A DNA stretch of 64,000 nt, taken from contig CAWFYC010000030.1 in the NCBI GenBank assembly GCA_963819855.1, positions 62,001 to 126,000 on the forward strand, written 5' to 3'. A program made the position numbers and the translations under genes. Of the stretch, positions 16,503-25,774 are shown piece after piece (position 1 is the first letter of the stretch; each line of letters begins with the position of its first letter). This DNA is from JAMXLO01 sp963819855. GTDB lineage: Bacteria > Pseudomonadota > Alphaproteobacteria > Acetobacterales > Acetobacteraceae. Below the pieces are notes generated by a model. The model was given only the letters and a program-made list of their open reading frames with translations. It ran no database searches and had not been told where the DNA came from.

Positions 16503-17903
16503 ATGCGCTACGTCTCCACCCGCGGCCAGGCTCCGATCCGCGATTTCGCCGGCGTGCTGCTGGCCGGCCTGGCCGAGGATGGCGGGCTGTACGTTCCGGA
16601 ATTCTGGCCGCACTTCGCGCCGGCCGACTGGCGTGCCCTACGCGGCTTGCCGTACCACGCGCTGGCAGCGCGCGTGATCCAGCCGTTCGTCGGCGACGCG
16701 ATCCCGTTTGCCATGCTCGCAACGCTGTGCCACGACGCGTATGCCGGTTTCAGCCATCCGGCGGTAGCGCCGTTGATCCAGCTCGACAATGGCCTATTCG
16801 TGCAGGAGCTGTTCCACGGCCCGACGCTCTCGTTCAAGGACATGGCGATGCAGCTTCTCGGGCGGCTGTTCGACCATGTGCTGGCAGCCGGTGACGCGCG
16901 GGTGACGATCGTCGGCGCCACTTCGGGCGATACCGGCTCCGCGGCGATCGAGGCCTGCGCCGGCCGCGACCGCATCGATATCGCAATCCTGCATCCGCAT
17001 CACCGTACCAGCGAGGTGCAGCGCCGACAGATGACCACCGTGACCGCGCCGAACGTCGCCAACATCGCGATCGAGGGCACCTTCGACGACTGCCAGGACC
17101 TGCTCAAGGCGATGTTCGCCGATGCGCCGTTCCGCCAGGAGTTGCAGCTTTCAGCGGTGAACTCGATCAACTGGGCACGGATCGCGGCACAGATCCCGTA
17201 CTACGTCGCCGCGGCGCTGGCGTTCGGTGCGCCGGATCGCGAGGTGGCGTTCAGCGTGCCGACCGGCAACTTCGGCAACGTGCTCGCCGCGTGGGCGGCG
17301 CGGCGGATGGGATTGCCGGTGGCGCGGCTGATCGTCGGTTCCAATCGCAACGACATCCTGGCGCGGTTCCTGGCCACCAACGACATGTCGATCGCCACGG
17401 TGGAACCAAGCTTGTCGCCCAGCATGGATATTCAGGTCAGTTCCAACTTCGAGCGTCTGTTGTTCGAGTTGCTGGACCGCGATGCCGATGCCACCGCTGC
17501 GGCGATGGCCGAATTCCGCCGCACCGGGAAGATGGCGGTGCCCGATGCGGCCTGGCATCGTTGCCGATCCGTGTTCCATGGCTTCCGGCTGGACGACGCC
17601 GGGACCGAGGGCGAGATCGCCCGAGTGCATAGGACGAGCGGCTACCTCGCCGATCCGCATACCGCGATCGGCATCGCCGCCGCCCACGCCAACGCGCCCG
17701 GGCAGGGCGTGCCGACCGCAGTGATGGCGACGGCGCATCCGGCCAAGTTTCCTGAGGCGATCGAGCGTGCCACGGGCCTGCATCCCGCCCTGCCGCCGCG
17801 GCTCGCCGATCTGTTCCACCGTCCCGAGCGCTTTACCGTGTTGCCGAATCAGCTTGCCGTGGTGGAGGCACAGGTGCGCGCGTTGGCAAGGCGCAACGCA
17901 TGA
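16503..17903 (+). CDS. thrC: Threonine synthase
   Basis: ThrC converts O-phosphohomoserine to threonine with PLP in the cytoplasm. The protein is 466 residues, the long bacterial type. It begins MRYVSTRGQAPIRDF and shows EDGGLYVPE; the PLP-lysine is near residue 112 in GPTLSFKDMAMQ. SGDTGSAAIE, EGTFDDCQD and PTGNFGNVLA are the other family motifs. thrC next to ctaE/SURF1 genes is common in Rhodospirillales. Here its stop overlaps the start of the cyclodeaminase-like gene (ATGA), so a housekeeping gene is translationally coupled to an accessory operon. Confidence 0.96.
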   Translation: MRYVSTRGQAPIRDFAGVLLAGLAEDGGLYVPEFWPHFAPADWRALRGLPYHALAARVIQPFVGDAIPFAMLATLCHDAYAGFSHPAVAPLIQLDNGLFVQELFHGPTLSFKDMAMQLLGRLFDHVLAAGDARVTIVGATSGDTGSAAIEACAGRDRIDIAILHPHHRTSEVQRRQMTTVTAPNVANIAIEGTFDDCQDLLKAMFADAPFRQELQLSAVNSINWARIAAQIPYYVAAALAFGAPDREVAFSVPTGNFGNVLAAWAARRMGLPVARLIVGSNRNDILARFLATNDMSIATVEPSLSPSMDIQVSSNFERLLFELLDRDADATAAAMAEFRRTGKMAVPDAAWHRCRSVFHGFRLDDAGTEGEIARVHRTSGYLADPHTAIGIAAAHANAPGQGVPTAVMATAHPAKFPEAIERATGLHPALPPRLADLFHRPERFTVLPNQLAVVEAQVRALARRNA

Positions 17904-18835
17904 AGATCCTCGATGCCGGGCGGACCGCGGCAGCGCTGCCGTTCGAGCGGCTGATCCCGGCGTTGCGTGATGGGTTCGTGACCGGTGCGGACGTACCGCT
18001 GCGTCACCGTCACGACATCGCGCAGCCCGATGGAGCGACCGCGTCGCTGCTGTTGATGCCGGCGTGGCGCGCGAGCGGCTTGATGGGTGTGAAGGTGGTC
18101 TCGGTGTTTCCCGGCAATGGCGCGCGCGGCCTGCCGTCGGTGTCGGCGAGCTATCTGCTGTGCGACGGCGCGACCGGGCAGCATCTCGCGCTGATCGATG
18201 GCGGCGAGATCACGCGGCGTCGTACCGCCGCGGCCTCCGCGCTGGCCGGATCGTTTCTTGCGCGTGAGGATGCCGTATCGCTGCTGGTCGTCGGCTCCGG
18301 CCATGTCGGTGGCCTGATGGCGGAGGCGTATCGCGTGGTGCGGCCGATCGAGCGGGTGATGGTCTGGAACATCCGCCCGGCCGGCGCCGAACGTCTTGCC
18401 GCCAGGCTCGGTGGCGAGGCGGTGACCGATCTCGCGGCAGCGGTGCGGCAGGCCGATATCGTTTCATGCGCAACCTTGTCGCGCGAGCCGCTGGTACGGG
18501 GCGAATGGCTGCGCCCGGGCACGCATCTCGACCTGATCGGCGGCTTCACGCCGGCGATGCGGGAGGCGGACGATGCGGCCGTGCAATGCTCGCGGGTGTT
18601 CATCGACACCGACGCGGCGTTGGCGGAAGCCGGCGACCTGCTCGATCCGATCGCCCACGGTGTGCTGCGTCGCGAGGACATCGCCGGCAGCCTGTTCTCG
18701 CTGTGCCGCGGCGAAACTGCCGGGCGCCGCGACGCGCAGGAGATCACGCTGTTCAAGTCGGTCGGCAGCGCGCTGGAGGACCTGGCGGCGGCCGGGCTGG
18801 CATATGCGGGGGAGGCGGCGGATGGGCAGGCTTGA
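17900..18835 (+). CDS. Ornithine cyclodeaminase/mu-crystallin family protein
   Basis: This is a 311-residue NAD(P)-dependent protein of the OCD/mu-crystallin superfamily, whose members act as ornithine cyclodeaminases, ketimine reductases or amino acid dehydrogenases. Visible segments are LMGVKVVSVFPGNGARGLPS, LIDGGEITRRRTAAASALA (the Arg/Thr substrate loop) and the nucleotide fold LLVVGSGHVGGLMAEAY near residues 128-144, with VMVWNIRP downstream. A conserved Asp follows in GGFTPAMREADD. Because the family members have different activities, and the neighbours are an opine dehydrogenase-like and CoA-transferase gene, ketimine or imine chemistry is as likely as true cyclodeaminase activity. Confidence 0.88.
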   Translation: MKILDAGRTAAALPFERLIPALRDGFVTGADVPLRHRHDIAQPDGATASLLLMPAWRASGLMGVKVVSVFPGNGARGLPSVSASYLLCDGATGQHLALIDGGEITRRRTAAASALAGSFLAREDAVSLLVVGSGHVGGLMAEAYRVVRPIERVMVWNIRPAGAERLAARLGGEAVTDLAAAVRQADIVSCATLSREPLVRGEWLRPGTHLDLIGGFTPAMREADDAAVQCSRVFIDTDAALAEAGDLLDPIAHGVLRREDIAGSLFSLCRGETAGRRDAQEITLFKSVGSALEDLAAAGLAYAGEAADGQA

Positions 18836-19631
18836 CGGCAAGGTGGCGATCGTCACCGGCGCGGCGCGCGGTCTTGGTCGCGCCTATGCGCGGCGGCTCG
18901 CGGGGTTGGGCGCGAAGGTCGCGGTGACCGACCTGAACCTGAAATCGTTCGAGGAATTCGAAGCCGAAGCCAAGGCGATGACCGCCGACAGCACGGTGGC
19001 GGAGATCGAAGCCGGCGGCGGCAGCGCGATCGGCATCGAGATGGATGTCTGCGACGAGAAGGCAGTGAACGCGATGGTGCAGCGCGTGGTCGCCGAGTGG
19101 GGACGCGCGGACATCCTGGTCGCCAACGCCGGCGGCGGGCGCGGGCGGCCGGTGGACACCAAGGCGAGCGAACTCGATCCGGCACTGCTGCATCTGGTCA
19201 TCAGCATGAACCTGTTCGGCACGGTGTATTGCTGCAACGCCGTCGCGCCGATCATGAAGCAGCAGCGGTCGGGCAAGATCGTCACCGTGAGTTCGGTGGC
19301 GGGACTGTCGGCTTCGACCGACGGTGGCTACGCGCATTACGGCGCGGCCAAGGCGGCGATCGCGCACTACACCAAATATCTGGCACAGGACCTGGGGCCA
19401 TACGGCATCACCGCGAACTGCATCGCGCCGGGCACCATTGGTACCGGGCGCATCCTGGCGACCGTGATCCCCGGCAGCGCGAACGCCAACCGCGACCGTG
19501 CGGAAGGTGTCGCGCTGCGCCGGATCGGCACCGTGGATGACTGCGCCAAGGTGGTCGAGTTCCTGTGCACCGATCTGTCCGACTATGTGTCGGGCGTGGT
19601 GATTCCCATCGATGGAGGGCTGCTGCGATGA
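18822..19631 (+). CDS. Short-chain dehydrogenase/reductase
   Basis: This 269-residue classical SDR would oxidise or reduce an alcohol/ketone with NAD(P). The cofactor motif is TGAARGLG (about residues 12-19), followed by ANAGGG and the catalytic Ser158, Tyr173 and Lys177 (VSSVAG and YGAAK). A 35-residue insertion (about 40-75, with KSFEEFEAEAKAM) resembles mycofactocin-type or carveol-dehydrogenase-like SDRs, so a tightly bound nicotinamide is possible. The ATG at 18822 has GGGGGAGG upstream and overlaps the preceding gene by 14 bases. The substrate is unknown. Confidence 0.92.
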   Translation: MGRLDGKVAIVTGAARGLGRAYARRLAGLGAKVAVTDLNLKSFEEFEAEAKAMTADSTVAEIEAGGGSAIGIEMDVCDEKAVNAMVQRVVAEWGRADILVANAGGGRGRPVDTKASELDPALLHLVISMNLFGTVYCCNAVAPIMKQQRSGKIVTVSSVAGLSASTDGGYAHYGAAKAAIAHYTKYLAQDLGPYGITANCIAPGTIGTGRILATVIPGSANANRDRAEGVALRRIGTVDDCAKVVEFLCTDLSDYVSGVVIPIDGGLLR

Positions 19632-20773
19632 GCCTCAGTCTCGACGGCGTTCGCGTACTGGAACTGGCACGCTATCAGGCGGGTCCACGCGGCGGAATGA
19701 TCCTGTCCGACCTCGGCGCCGAGGTGATCAAGATCGAACGCATCGGGGGTGAGGAGACGCGCAAGCACGCGCCGATGGTGCGCGGCCAGAGCATCTATTT
19801 CACTGTATACAATCGCGGCAAGAAGAGCATCTGTCTCGATCTGCGCACGCCGCGCGGCAAGGAGGTCTTTGCCGCACTCGTGAAAACCGCCGACGTGGTG
19901 CTGGAAAATTTCCGGGCCGGCACGATGCAGGCCATGGGATTCGAGTACGAAAAGCTGCGGGCGCTGAATCCAGGCATCATCCTGGTTTCGGTATCCGGGT
20001 TCGGCCAGTACGGTCCATACACCGACCGTCCCGCGTTCGATCCGCTCGGCCAGGCGATGAGCGGGCTGATGTCGCTGACCGGCAAGCCGGTCGGCCAGCC
20101 GCTCGGCACCGCTTCGTCCGTGGTCGATCGCTATACCGCGCTGCATGCAACGATTGGCACGCTGGCCGCGCTGCGCCATCGCGACCGCACCGGCGAGGGT
20201 CAGCTGGTCGATGTCTGCCTGCTCGATTCAGCTCTGACGATGGTGGAGATCCCCACTTCGTACTATCTCGCCACCGGCGAGGAGGGCGGCGAAGGCGGCC
20301 GCCCGCCATATCGCGCCAAGGACGGCTACGTGGTGATCTCGGCCGGTGGTCGCGAGATGGCGGCGCGGCTGGCACAACTGGTTTCAGGCGAAACTGTGGG
20401 CGGTGAGCCGATCACCGCCGGCCAGGGCAACTCCGACGCGCGCAAGGCGCTGGAGGCGTGGTGCGCCGAACGGCCGGTGGAGACGATCTGCTCGGCGCTG
20501 ATGGAGATCGGCGTGCCAGTGGCACCGGTGCGCACGATCCCCGAGGTCGCCAAGGATCCGCACGTCTGGGAACGCGAGATGCTGGTGAAGATGGAGGACG
20601 CGGTCGCCGGCGAACTCTACGTCCCTGGCGTGACCATAAAGATGTCGAAGACGCCGGGCCGCGTCGGGCCGGTGCCGACTCCGGGACAGCACACCGATGA
20701 AGTGCTGGGACGACTGCTGGGCTACGACCGCGACGCACTCGGTGCGTTGCGTCAGGCTGGTGTGATCGCATGA
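19628..20773 (+). CDS. Class III (CaiB/BaiF family) CoA-transferase
   Basis: This 381-residue class III CoA-transferase starts at the ATG overlapping the SDR stop (ATGA). It has the family layout: LDGVRVLELARYQAGPRGG, GAEVIKIERIGG, VVLENFRAG, SVSGFGQYGPY, and a likely catalytic Asp near residue 167 (SSVVDRYTALH). It should activate a carboxylic acid to its CoA ester for further catabolism. In this operon it probably acts after the dehydrogenase steps. Related in family but not closely to the protein at 2086. Confidence 0.92.
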   Translation: MSLSLDGVRVLELARYQAGPRGGMILSDLGAEVIKIERIGGEETRKHAPMVRGQSIYFTVYNRGKKSICLDLRTPRGKEVFAALVKTADVVLENFRAGTMQAMGFEYEKLRALNPGIILVSVSGFGQYGPYTDRPAFDPLGQAMSGLMSLTGKPVGQPLGTASSVVDRYTALHATIGTLAALRHRDRTGEGQLVDVCLLDSALTMVEIPTSYYLATGEEGGEGGRPPYRAKDGYVVISAGGREMAARLAQLVSGETVGGEPITAGQGNSDARKALEAWCAERPVETICSALMEIGVPVAPVRTIPEVAKDPHVWEREMLVKMEDAVAGELYVPGVTIKMSKTPGRVGPVPTPGQHTDEVLGRLLGYDRDALGALRQAGVIA

Positions 20774-21861
20774 GCACTGTCGCGATCATCGGCGCCGGCA
20801 TCGGTGGCGTGTATCTGGTCGCCGAATTGGGTCTGGCCGGACATCGGCTGCGGCTACACGATCTTGACGACACGCGGCTTGCCGATATCCGTGCCCATGG
20901 CGGCGTCGACGTGGAACACGCTGGACTCGCGGCGGTCGAGGCGGCGACCACCGATCTTGCCACCGCGGTCGATGGCGCGGAGGTCATCATCGTGGTGACC
21001 GGCGGCAATGCCCAGGCGACGGTGACGCGATCGCTGGCGCCGCTGTTGCACGATGGGCAGATCATCTTGCTGATCCAGGGCAATACCGGCGGTTCGTTGA
21101 TCGTGCGCCGCGCGCTGGATGCGGCCGGCTGTCGCGTGGCTGTCGATGTCGCGGAGATGGACAACTATCCGTTCTCCAACTGGCGCTTGTCACCGACGCG
21201 CATCCGGCCGGTCGTGAAGAAGCGCTGGCTGCAGATCGCGACGTTTCCTGGCCGACGCATCGCGTCCGTGTTTCCGCGTCTGGCGCCGTTGTTCCCGCAC
21301 GCGGTGGCCGCCCCGAGCGTGATCCACACCGGCTTTACCAATGCCAATGCCATGCTGCATGTAGCGAACTGTGTCGGCAATACAGGCAAGATCGATCGCG
21401 GCGAGAGTTACAAATTCTATGCCGAAGGCGTGACGCCGACAGTCGCGCGCTTGTATCAGGTAATCAACGCCGAACGCGTGGCAGTGGCCGCGGCGCTGGG
21501 TGCATCGGTACCGACGCTGGAGGACTGGTTCGATCGGGTCTACGGCGTGCGCGGGACAGATCTGGCGGAAACCTGCCAGCTGCTTACCAGCAACAGCGAC
21601 GGGCCGTATCAGGCGACGGGTACGCCGAAATCGTTCGATCACAAATACATCACCGAGGATGTGCCGGTCGGGCTGATGCCGATGAGCGCTCTCGCGGCAG
21701 CGACCGGAGTGCCGACGCCAACCATCGATGCTCTGATCACGCTGGTCCGCGCAATGACCGGCAAGGACTTTTCCAGCGAGGCGCGCACCTTGGAGCGGAT
21801 GGGCCTTGCAGGAATGAACGCGTCGCAGATCACGCGCTTCGTGGAATTGGGAAACGCATAG
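20770..21861 (+). CDS. NAD/NADP octopine/nopaline (opine) dehydrogenase family protein
   Basis: This 363-residue protein has an N-terminal dinucleotide fold (VAIIGAGIGGVYLVAELGLA, about residues 4-23) and the opine dehydrogenase C-terminal domain with IHTGFTNANAMLH, FYAEGVTPTVARLYQVINAE and FDHKYITEDVPVGLMPM, the last holding the His/Asp pair region. Family members reduce an imine formed between an amino acid and a keto acid, or run in reverse to split opines. Placed with a CoA-transferase, SDR and a cyclodeaminase-like protein, a catabolic role on an N-linked compound is plausible but unproven. It overlaps both neighbours closely. Confidence 0.9.
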   Translation: MSTVAIIGAGIGGVYLVAELGLAGHRLRLHDLDDTRLADIRAHGGVDVEHAGLAAVEAATTDLATAVDGAEVIIVVTGGNAQATVTRSLAPLLHDGQIILLIQGNTGGSLIVRRALDAAGCRVAVDVAEMDNYPFSNWRLSPTRIRPVVKKRWLQIATFPGRRIASVFPRLAPLFPHAVAAPSVIHTGFTNANAMLHVANCVGNTGKIDRGESYKFYAEGVTPTVARLYQVINAERVAVAAALGASVPTLEDWFDRVYGVRGTDLAETCQLLTSNSDGPYQATGTPKSFDHKYITEDVPVGLMPMSALAAATGVPTPTIDALITLVRAMTGKDFSSEARTLERMGLAGMNASQITRFVELGNA

Positions 21862-22960
21862 ATGCTGTTCAGTTGCCTTCCGTCCGATGCGCGCATCCCA
21901 GGTCGGTTCCCCGGTCCACCGCATCCGCGCGGAAAGCATTTCACCATCGATATGCACTGCCACGTGCTGACCGAGGTGGCGGAAGCGATGTTCTACGCCG
22001 CCGGTCTGGTCGAACGACGGCCGCGCGATGTGTTCGCCAATCCCCGCACGCGGGAGGTCAACCGACAGCAGGCGGAACGGACGCGGGTGCAGTTCACCTC
22101 GGTGGAACAGCGTCTGGCCGACATGGACGTGATGGGGATCGACATCCAGGCGCTGACACCCGCGCCGAACCAGACCTACTACGACACGCCGCCCGATCTC
22201 GGCATCGCCACCGCGCGCGCGATCAATGACAACATCGCCGATATTGTGGCACGGCACCCTGATCGCTTCGTCGGGCTCGGCACGGTGCCGTTCCAGGCGC
22301 CCGAGTCGGCAGTGGCGGAGCTCGAACGGCTGCACAGGACTTCTTGGCCTGCGCGGCATCGAGATCGCCACCAATGTTGCCGGCGAAGATCTTTCGGCCG
22401 CCCGCTTCCGCCCGATCTTCGCCAAGGCGGAGGAACTGCGGCTGACGATCTTTATGCACCCCACCGGCTTCACCGAGGCGCGGCGCTTCGCGGATCATTA
22501 CTTCACCAACATCATAGGCAATCCACTCGACACCACGGTGGCGGTGCATCATCTGATCTTCGGCGGTGTCCTGCAGGAATGCCCCACACTAAAGCTGGTG
22601 CTGGCGCATGGTGGCGGCTACCTGCCGGCCTATTCGGGCCGGATCGATCATGCCGCCAGCGCGCGCCCCGATTGCTGTGAGCGGATCAGCGCGATGCCGA
22701 CCGAATACCTGAAGCGCCTGTACTTCGACTCGCTGGTCTATACGCATCCGCAACTGGAATATCTGGTGCGGCAATACGGTGCCGACCGGGTGCTGATGGG
22801 CACTGACTATCCGGCCGACATGGGTGAGGTCGATCCGATCGGCTTCATCGAAGGAGCGGCCGGATTGAGCGCTGAGGAGCGCACGGCGATCCTTGGGTTG
22901 AACGCCGCACGGTTGCTGGGGATCGAGGTTCAGGCGGTGAACCCCATCGCCTCGTCGTAG
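21862..22960 (+). CDS. Amidohydrolase 2 family (ACMSD-like metal-dependent decarboxylase/hydrolase), +1 frameshift
   Basis: This is a TIM-barrel metal enzyme of the amidohydrolase-2 group, whose members decarboxylate or hydrolyse aromatic acids. The metal-binding HxH is in TIDMHCHVLTE (near residue 34), a further His in FMHPTGF, the LAHGGGYLP His, and the late Asp in LMGTDYPADMGE. A single extra base near 22340 breaks the gene between LERLHR and LGLRGIEIATNV. Corrected, the protein is about 365 residues. It follows the opine dehydrogenase gene directly (stop and start adjacent). Its 3' end overlaps the convergent Rieske gene by 31 bases. Confidence 0.9.
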
Positions 22961-24184
22961 GCGCGGCGGACCGCATCGGGCTGGCCGACCAGGAAGGGAA
23001 ACTCGCGACGTGGCGCGCCGGGACGTTCCCGCTCGATCTCCTCGCGCGTCAAACCTTCGACGAACTGCCTGCGGCCGATGATCGGCAGTTCGATGCAGCG
23101 GTTGACCTCCGCATCACGCACCACCGCCTGCGGCTCGCCGCCGGCCGCGACCGTGTCGAGGTCGGCGAAGAATCGCTGCCGCATCATGATGATGCCGCGG
23201 TCGCTCCGTCCCAGGTGTTCGCGCTTACGGTCGGTGATCGCACCCTGTCCCACCCAGCCGATAAAATCCTGGTTCATGATGTGGCTGGTGATCCACCGTC
23301 CGGTCTTCTCGTCGATGATCGGCGAATACCAGTAAGGGATGCTGTTCTGCACATACGGCTGGCGATCCTGCGGCACGCGGGTGAAGAACCAGCCGACGCT
23401 CAGCGTGTTGGTGTCGTCGATCGGCACGCGCCACTCGAAGTGGTTGCCGGTGAACAGCGCATTCGGCCACAGGCAGACCCGGCCAACAGTCCATAGCGGA
23501 CTGCTCTCGTCGGAATCCTCGCGCACGCGGCGATAGGTGATGCCGTATTCGAACTCATCGAACGCCAGCTTCAGGTGGCGCGGCGCATAGTCGTTCCGCC
23601 CTTTCAGGCGTGCGCCCCAGTTGTCGTGCATCCACTCGAAATGCACCGGGTCGATCGAGTTCTCCTGGCACTGGAACCAGTTGCACGGCACGGTCGCGAA
23701 CACGATCTGCACGAAGCCGTTGTTCCAGCAGAACGGCTCCCAGTTCGGCACCAGCGGTGCGGGCTCGGGCCCCAGATATGCCCACAGCAGACCCGCCTTC
23801 GCCTCCACGCGATAGGCGCGGATGCGGATCTGGTCGCGGAAGCGGATTTCCGGCGCGTCGGTGTCCTCGAACGGCTGCTCGCGGCAGGCGCCGGTCGCGT
23901 CGAACATCCAGCCGTGGTAGTTGCAACGCAGGCCGCACTGCTCGACGATGCCGTAACTGAGATCGGCGCTGCGATGCGGGCAGTGCCGTTCCAGCAGGCC
24001 GTAGTTCCCGGAAAGATCCTTGTACAGCACAAGGTCTTCGCCGAGCAGCCGCACCGGCTTGGTCGGCGCGTCGTCCAGTTCGGCGACCGCCGCGACCGGC
24101 TGCCAATAGCGGCGAAGCAGCGCGCCCATCGGCGTGCCCGGCCCGACCTCGGTCAGTCAGCCGGTTGCGTTCGTCGCTCAGCAT
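22930..24184 (-). CDS. Rieske non-heme iron ring-hydroxylating oxygenase, alpha subunit, +1 frameshift
   Basis: This is an aromatic-ring oxygenase, closest in layout to phthalate 4,5-dioxygenase-type single-component alpha subunits. The Rieske cluster ligands are in ERHCPHRSADL and CGLRCNYHGW (C-x-H, C-x-x-H), and the mononuclear iron site in SIDPVHFEWMHDNW. The true start is at 24184 (MLSDERNRL), overlapping the NHL-gene stop, but an extra base near 24155 puts TEVGPGTPMGALLRRYW in another frame. Corrected length is about 417 residues. It needs a separate reductase, which is not encoded nearby. It is read towards the amidohydrolase operon. Confidence 0.92.
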
Positions 24185-25141
24185 CAGGCGAGCTTCACCA
24201 GCTTCTGCATGCAGCGAATGTCCTGTTCGGGTGCGATCGGTGTGCCGCGGTTGCGCATCGCGGTGCGCGATACTTCTCCCACATAGATATTGCCCCGCGA
24301 GTCGATCGCCACGCCGTGTGGCGCGATGAACTGGCTGGCGCGCTCGCGCGTCGCATCACCGAGGCGCGCAATCGGCTTGCCCTCGTGCGTCACGATGCTG
24401 ACACGCGGGCCGATGCCCGGCGACTTCGCGTTCACCGCCATGCCGGGCCCGCTCTCGCCGATATAGGCAAGCGGGCTCTTGCCCCGCGTCATGCACAGTC
24501 CACAAGGGCGATGCAGATTGTTCCACTGCGCGTGGTACTTGCCCTTGCCGTCGAACACCTGCACGCGGTGGTTCTCGCGATCCGCCACGTACACCCAGCC
24601 GTCCTCGTCGCAGCAGATGTTGTGCACGATGTTGAACGCGCCCGGATCGGTGCCCGGCTCGCCCCAGGAGAACTGTAGTTTTCCGTTGGGCGAATACTTG
24701 TGCACCCGCGCGTTGCCGTAGCCGTCGGCGACGTAGATGTCGCCATCGGGTGACAACGCCGTATGCGTGCAGCGGTTGAACGGATCGCCGCCATACATCG
24801 GCGCCGGTTCGCCCGGCACGCCGATTTCCAGCAGCAGCTTGCCATCCAGCGTCAGTCGCCGGACCGTGTGGTCGCCATCATCGGTGCAGTAGATCGTGTC
24901 GTCCGGCGCCAGGTGCACGCCGTGCGGCCGGTGGAACAATCCCTCGCCCCAGGAGCGCAAAAAGTTGCCGTCGCGGTCGAATATCATCATCGGATGTTCG
25001 CTGCGTGCGAACACATACACGTTGTCCTTGCTGTCCACGCCGACCGCGGCGACCTCGCCGTAGTGCCAGCCGTCGGGCAGCTTGCCCCAGTTCTCGATCA
25101 CCTCGTAGCGGTGCTCGCCCGTAGCCGACGATGATGGACAT
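24184..25141 (-). CDS. NHL/SMP-30-like beta-propeller protein, +1 frameshift near start
   Basis: This roughly 318-residue protein is built from NHL-type beta-propeller repeats: VAAVGVDSKDNVYVF, RPHGVHLAPDDTIYC, CTHTALSPDGDIYVADGYGN and NICCDEDGWVYVADREN are successive blades. Related proteins are peptidyl-alpha-hydroxyglycine lyase-like or lactonase-like. It starts at MSIIVG at 25141; one extra base near 25123 separates this from TGEHRYEVIENWGKLPDGW. No signal peptide is evident. It overlaps the Rieske gene by one base, so the two are cotranscribed. A lactonase or a sugar- or ring-opening role would fit, but catalytic residues cannot be fixed by eye. Confidence 0.85.
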
Positions 25142-25159
25142 GTTCTGCCGCCTTCCGTG

Positions 25160-25364
25160 TCACTTTAAGGGTGTGCCGATCGAGGAACGCCAGCACGCGG
25201 CGCAACTGCTCGGCCGCGCCAGTTCTCCAGTACCTCGCTGCGTCCGACGAGACCGCGGCCTCGATCGTAATGCGCGAGCGGCCGGCGGCGCACAGCAGGA
25301 CGGGATAGCCGTAGCCATGTTCCTCGTAATGGATTTCGCTGTCCGGGCGCTGCATCACGGGCAT
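25160..25364 (-). pseudogene. Decayed alpha/beta hydrolase (N- and C-terminal ends only)
   Basis: A perfect ribosome site (AGGAGG) and an ATG at 25364 open MPVMQRPDSEIHYEEHGYGY, then PVLLCAAGRSR, which matches the first beta strands of alpha/beta hydrolases that normally continue into a nucleophile elbow. Here it jumps at about residue 40 to WRTGAAEQLRRVLAFLDRHT, the typical last helix of the same family. About 200 central residues, including the Ser nucleophile, are missing. The stop is also lost to a frame change, so the frame runs into the NHL gene. It was evidently the first gene of the NHL-Rieske operon. It cannot be an active hydrolase. Confidence 0.7.
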
Positions 25365-25774
25365 GGCGACCTCCTGTTCTCCCGGTCTCGTTCCAGCCTA
25401 TCAGACCATCTGGGAGAAGGGCCAGCATGGGCGTGGCCCTGCACAACGGTGTCGCCGATGCGGCGCCGCCCGAAGTGGCCGCCAGCGAAACTGAGTCGCG
25501 TGTCCGTCCGCTGGTTGCGTCTCTTTGATGTGCTCCTTGTCTTTGAATGCGGAAGATCATACGCACGGAGTGCTTTACCGGATCGTCGCGGTATCGCGAG
25601 GGCCCTGAGCATACCGGAAGCAACATCCGCCGCCCCATATTGCTGGAATTGCGCTCACGATCTAGCCTCATCACCAAAGTGGCGAAGCGGAGCTGGCGGG
25701 CAGCCGTTCCTCTCGTGACCGGCGCACCGTAAAGGTCCGACTTCGGAAGGAATTCGACCGAAGGAGGAAGAGCC
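25365..25774. other. Intergenic region, divergent promoters, no gene seen
   Basis: These 410 bases lie between the decayed hydrolase gene (minus) and the D-aminoacylase-like gene (plus). Several open frames run through but none has family features or a ribosome site. The last bases (GGAGGAAGAG before 25775) are the ribosome site of the next gene. The promoters of both units must lie here; I see no operator. Confidence 0.5.

Noticed and set aside
24184..25141. A gluconolactonase label for the NHL protein
   Set aside because: The blade motifs are NHL-type and the metal ligands of gluconolactonases cannot be confirmed by eye, so only the fold is claimed.
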